Shown piece after piece: positions 61,824-64,000 of a stretch of 64,000 nt of DNA (position 1 is the first letter of the stretch; each line of letters opens with the position of its first letter). The notes below the pieces were generated by a model. The model was not told the origin of the DNA. It searched no databases and saw only the letters and a list, made by a program, of their open reading frames with translations. The stretch is from Neobacillus massiliamazoniensis (lineage in GTDB: Bacteria > Bacillota > Bacilli > Bacillales > Cytobacillaceae), in the NCBI RefSeq assembly GCF_001048695.1, contig NZ_CVRB01000006.1:186001-250000 (forward strand), written 5' to 3'. The translations under genes and the position numbers were made by a program.

Positions 61824-62264
61824 TTATTCGTAATGTTCACCTTGATAATTAACAAATCCTACTGGATGATGTGTAAAATGGATGACAGGATCACCTGGGT
61901 TACCTATACCCTTTAGAGCATGATTTTTATCAATATATTCGCCTTTTAATTCGATTTCTTCTCCTTCTTTAAGTCCAGGTATCCGTTCTTTTAATCCTAA
62001 GTTATCACCATAACGTATTGCACAAAATGCTTCATCAGTGACCAATGATTTATCTGCACCCACGATATCGATGACTTGAATACTATGAACAATAAAATGT
62101 TGATGCCAATCTCCTTGATCATTTTGAATATCTTCTTCAACCTTTTTTATGATTGATTTAACATGTACTACTGGACCATGAAGTGAAAGTGGATCTCGGT
62201 GATGGTCCATAAAGTGATCAGCTAATGTGTGTCCGAAATGAGGATGGATTTGAGATTGAATCAT
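61824..62264 (-). CDS. DUF3465-like protein
   Basis: This 146-residue cytoplasmic protein has GDWHQHFIVHSIQVIDIVG, LKEGEEIELKGEYIDKN and the ending PVIHFTHHPVGFVNYQG. The GDWH...GEY...H(W/F)THH pattern resembles DUF3465, a family with weak nuclease-like annotations. ATG 62264 follows GGAGGG; the longer frame to 62306 is unlikely. The role is unknown. Confidence 0.6.
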   Translation of the reverse strand: MIQSQIHPHFGHTLADHFMDHHRDPLSLHGPVVHVKSIIKKVEEDIQNDQGDWHQHFIVHSIQVIDIVGADKSLVTDEAFCAIRYGDNLGLKERIPGLKEGEEIELKGEYIDKNHALKGIGNPGDPVIHFTHHPVGFVNYQGEHYE

Positions 62265-62475
62265 AATTTTCCCTCCATACTTAATCAATAATTGTATAAG
62301 TACCACTGATTAAATTAAACACTTTTATTTAAATTTTTTCAATATAAAAAATAGTGTAAATTTTCTTTTTACATATTTTTAATATTCAATTAATAGTAAA
62401 AACATAAAAGAAGAATTGACTTTTGAAACATAAGAATATCTGCTAAGTTATTTAACATATTCTTTCTTTTAAAAA

Positions 62476-63489
62476 CTACTCAACAAATCTATGATAGATA
62501 GCTTTTGCCTGAACCGGATCGCTTGTTCCATGAATAAGTGCACGACCATCTTTAAAAAATACAACACGATAGTCTTCAAAGGTACAGGACAGCAAAAAGG
62601 GATTCAAAACCATTTCACTTGTTAGCCCCTTTAGGCGTTGAGATAATTGCTCAATTGATAATTCCCTATCAATTCCAGGTCGCAGCTGCACAGTGTTCCT
62701 TCCGCACAAAACTGCCGCTTTCGTTTGGTTCTCATAGGCCAAAAAAGGAAACGTAGGATTGCTCCCGCATGTCGGGCAATTTAAATTTTTCAGTGTTGTA
62801 ACGTTGATTTCAGCTTTTTCATCTTTCCAAATATCGAACGATTGTAGTAATGGTGAAGGCTCGTGTCCTGTCAGGAGCTTTAAAGCAGCAGTAACCTGAT
62901 AGGCCGTGACAAGCTGGACAATCGGGCTAATGACGCCAACTGTATCACAGGTTTGGTTTTGAGCTGGCAAATGATTAATCAAACAATGAAGACAAGGAGT
63001 TTTACCTGGAATGATCGGAAACGTTATTCCATAGCTGGCGATACAAGCACCAAATAGAAAAGGAATTCCCGCCTTCACTGCAGCATCGTTGATGATAAGC
63101 CGTGTTTCAAAATTATCGGTAGCGTCGAGAATTAATCCTTGCCCGTTTACCATTTCTTCGATATTCGTTCCGTTCACATCGGCAACCATCCCATTAATGA
63201 CGATGTTGCTGTTTACTTCCTCCAGACGTTGTTTGGCGGCAATCGCTTTTGGCAGCTTGTTTTGAACATCTTTTTCTGTATACAACTGCTGCCTTTGCAA
63301 ATTACTCCACTCCACATAATCACGATCGACTATGGTAATTTGTCCGACGCCAGCTCTTGCCAACATTTCTGCACTCGAAGTACCAAGTGCTCCTGCCCCG
63401 ACAATTAGAACACGAGCATCCTTTAGCATTGCCTGACCTTCTTTTCCAATCGGCGGAAATAATTCCTGCCTTGAGTATCGACTGATCAA
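62476..63489 (-). CDS. thiF: ThiF, sulfur-carrier adenylyltransferase
   Basis: ThiF adenylates the C-terminus of ThiS for thiazole synthesis. The 337-residue protein has the nucleotide-binding GAGALGTSSAEMLARAGVG, the IVDRD...SNLQRQ motif, the catalytic Asp in ILDATDNFETR and a CPTCG zinc pair. Its start overlaps the end of thiG (TTGA), so both are one operon. A MoeB role is possible by homology but the context fixes ThiF. Confidence 0.9.
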   Translation of the reverse strand: MISRYSRQELFPPIGKEGQAMLKDARVLIVGAGALGTSSAEMLARAGVGQITIVDRDYVEWSNLQRQQLYTEKDVQNKLPKAIAAKQRLEEVNSNIVINGMVADVNGTNIEEMVNGQGLILDATDNFETRLIINDAAVKAGIPFLFGACIASYGITFPIIPGKTPCLHCLINHLPAQNQTCDTVGVISPIVQLVTAYQVTAALKLLTGHEPSPLLQSFDIWKDEKAEINVTTLKNLNCPTCGSNPTFPFLAYENQTKAAVLCGRNTVQLRPGIDRELSIEQLSQRLKGLTSEMVLNPFLLSCTFEDYRVVFFKDGRALIHGTSDPVQAKAIYHRFVE

Positions 63490-64000
63490 GAAGTCACCAT
63501 CCCTTCTGAAGGGCTGCTTGCAACCGCATATTCTTTTTCTGCAATCCTTCCTGCTTCGAACCCGAGGCGTCCGGCTTCAATTGCCATTTTCATAGCGAGA
63601 GCCATTTTAACCGGATCCTTTGCACCAGAAACAGCGGTATTTAATAACACGCCATCAGCCCCTAGCTCCATCGCATAGGCCGCATCCTTTGGTGAACCAA
63701 TACCGGCGTCTACAATAACAGGAATGGAAGACTGTTCAATGATAAACTTTAGATTTAACGGGTTAACAATGCCTTTTCCAGAACCAATCGGCGATGCGCC
63801 TGGCATGATGGCATGTACCCCGAGTTGTTCAAGTCTTCTTGCCAATACCACATCATCTGATGTATAAGGAAGCACAATAAAGCCTTCCGCTAACAGCATT
63901 TCCGATGCCTTTAATGTTTCCACAGGATCAGGCAGCAACGTTTTGTCACAGCCGATGACTTCGACTTTCACCATATCACACAAACCAGATGCTTTCGCAA
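63486..64000 (-). CDS. thiG: ThiG, thiazole synthase (5' end outside window)
   Basis: Thiazole synthase joins deoxyxylulose 5-phosphate, dehydroglycine and ThiS thiocarboxylate. The C-terminal two thirds is seen: VKVEVIGCDKTLLPDPVET, GFIVLPYTSDD, GAHAIMP-like GVHAIMPGASPIGSGKG, PVIVDAGIGSPKDAAYAMELG and DGVLLNTA. The N-terminus lies beyond 64000. The gene stops inside the thiF start. Confidence 0.92.
   Translation of the reverse strand, partial: AKASGLCDMVKVEVIGCDKTLLPDPVETLKASEMLLAEGFIVLPYTSDDVVLARRLEQLGVHAIMPGASPIGSGKGIVNPLNLKFIIEQSSIPVIVDAGIGSPKDAAYAMELGADGVLLNTAVSGAKDPVKMALAMKMAIEAGRLGFEAGRIAEKEYAVASSPSEGMVTS

Overview
The window looks like chromosomal DNA of a low-GC Gram-positive bacterium of the Bacillus/Neobacillus type. 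The signs are AGGAGG-type ribosome binding sites, many TTG and GTG starts, U-tailed hairpin terminators, a YojF/BshB2 pair, cre-like sites and Bacillus-type malic enzyme and thiazole genes. Genus and species cannot be fixed from sequence alone. There are no rRNA or tRNA genes and no CRISPR array.

Layout. (1) 1-5.3 kb: an autoinducer-2 uptake and processing locus. lsrA is cut by the window edge and diverges from lsrR-lsrK-cupin-lsrF; a cupin gene sits where LsrG might be expected. (2) 5.4-7.3 kb: small membrane protein, GNAT acetyltransferase, MgtC-like protein. (3) 7.7-41.7 kb: a large, mostly minus-strand accessory region for allantoin, hydantoin-type compounds and glyoxylate. It holds malate synthase G, malic enzyme, two FAH-family enzymes, an arylmalonate-decarboxylase-like enzyme with an MFS transporter, an M20 hydrolase, allantoinase (AllB), NCS1 and NCS2 transporters, a hydantoin-racemase-like protein, an amidase, ureidoglycine aminohydrolase (AllE) and allantoate amidohydrolase (AllC). 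Upstream in the same direction lies a block of sugar isomerase-like protein, glyoxylate-carboligase-like ThDP enzyme, DUF1537 acid-sugar kinase and two-subunit transketolase, with an IclR regulator behind it. Two FCD-type GntR regulators are also present. (4) 43-48.7 kb: TetR, thiolase-like protein, [3Fe-4S] ferredoxin, P450 and acyl-CoA ligase. (5) 49.4-55.5 kb: a sugar-type ABC importer without ATPase, with a BshB2-like deacetylase, YojF and an argininosuccinate-lyase-like enzyme. (6) 56-58 kb: prophage replication remnant joined to a TnpB fragment, and a broken WYL regulator. (7) 58-64 kb: small proteins, SelO, and thiF/thiG (thiG runs off the window).

How it fits together. AllB, AllC and AllE turn allantoin into ureidoglycolate, and an unidentified lyase (FAH or small cupin are candidates) would release glyoxylate. 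Glyoxylate can go through malate synthase G and malic enzyme to pyruvate, or through the carboligase-like enzyme into the isomerase/transketolase/kinase block. A palindrome, GAAAC-N3-GTTTC preceded by a GTTGCTTATTA-like flank, recurs upstream of malate synthase G, malic enzyme (twice), the GntR/MFS locus, the allantoin permease-allantoinase genes, the FAH/NCS1/amidase genes and the transketolase/carboligase genes. At several places it lies just downstream of a recognisable -35/-10 pair. This is best explained as one regulon, probably of the IclR protein at 40.9-41.7 kb. A second palindrome, TGTCG-N5-CGACA, marks three sites and probably belongs to the GntR at 15.9 kb.

The region also contains many decayed genes (IclR, DapA-family, glyoxalase-like, transporter, PilZ, WYL and phage fragments), which points to repeated gene gain and loss. 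The least conventional parts are the carboligase/kinase/split-transketolase block and the ABC/BshB2/YojF/lyase operon.
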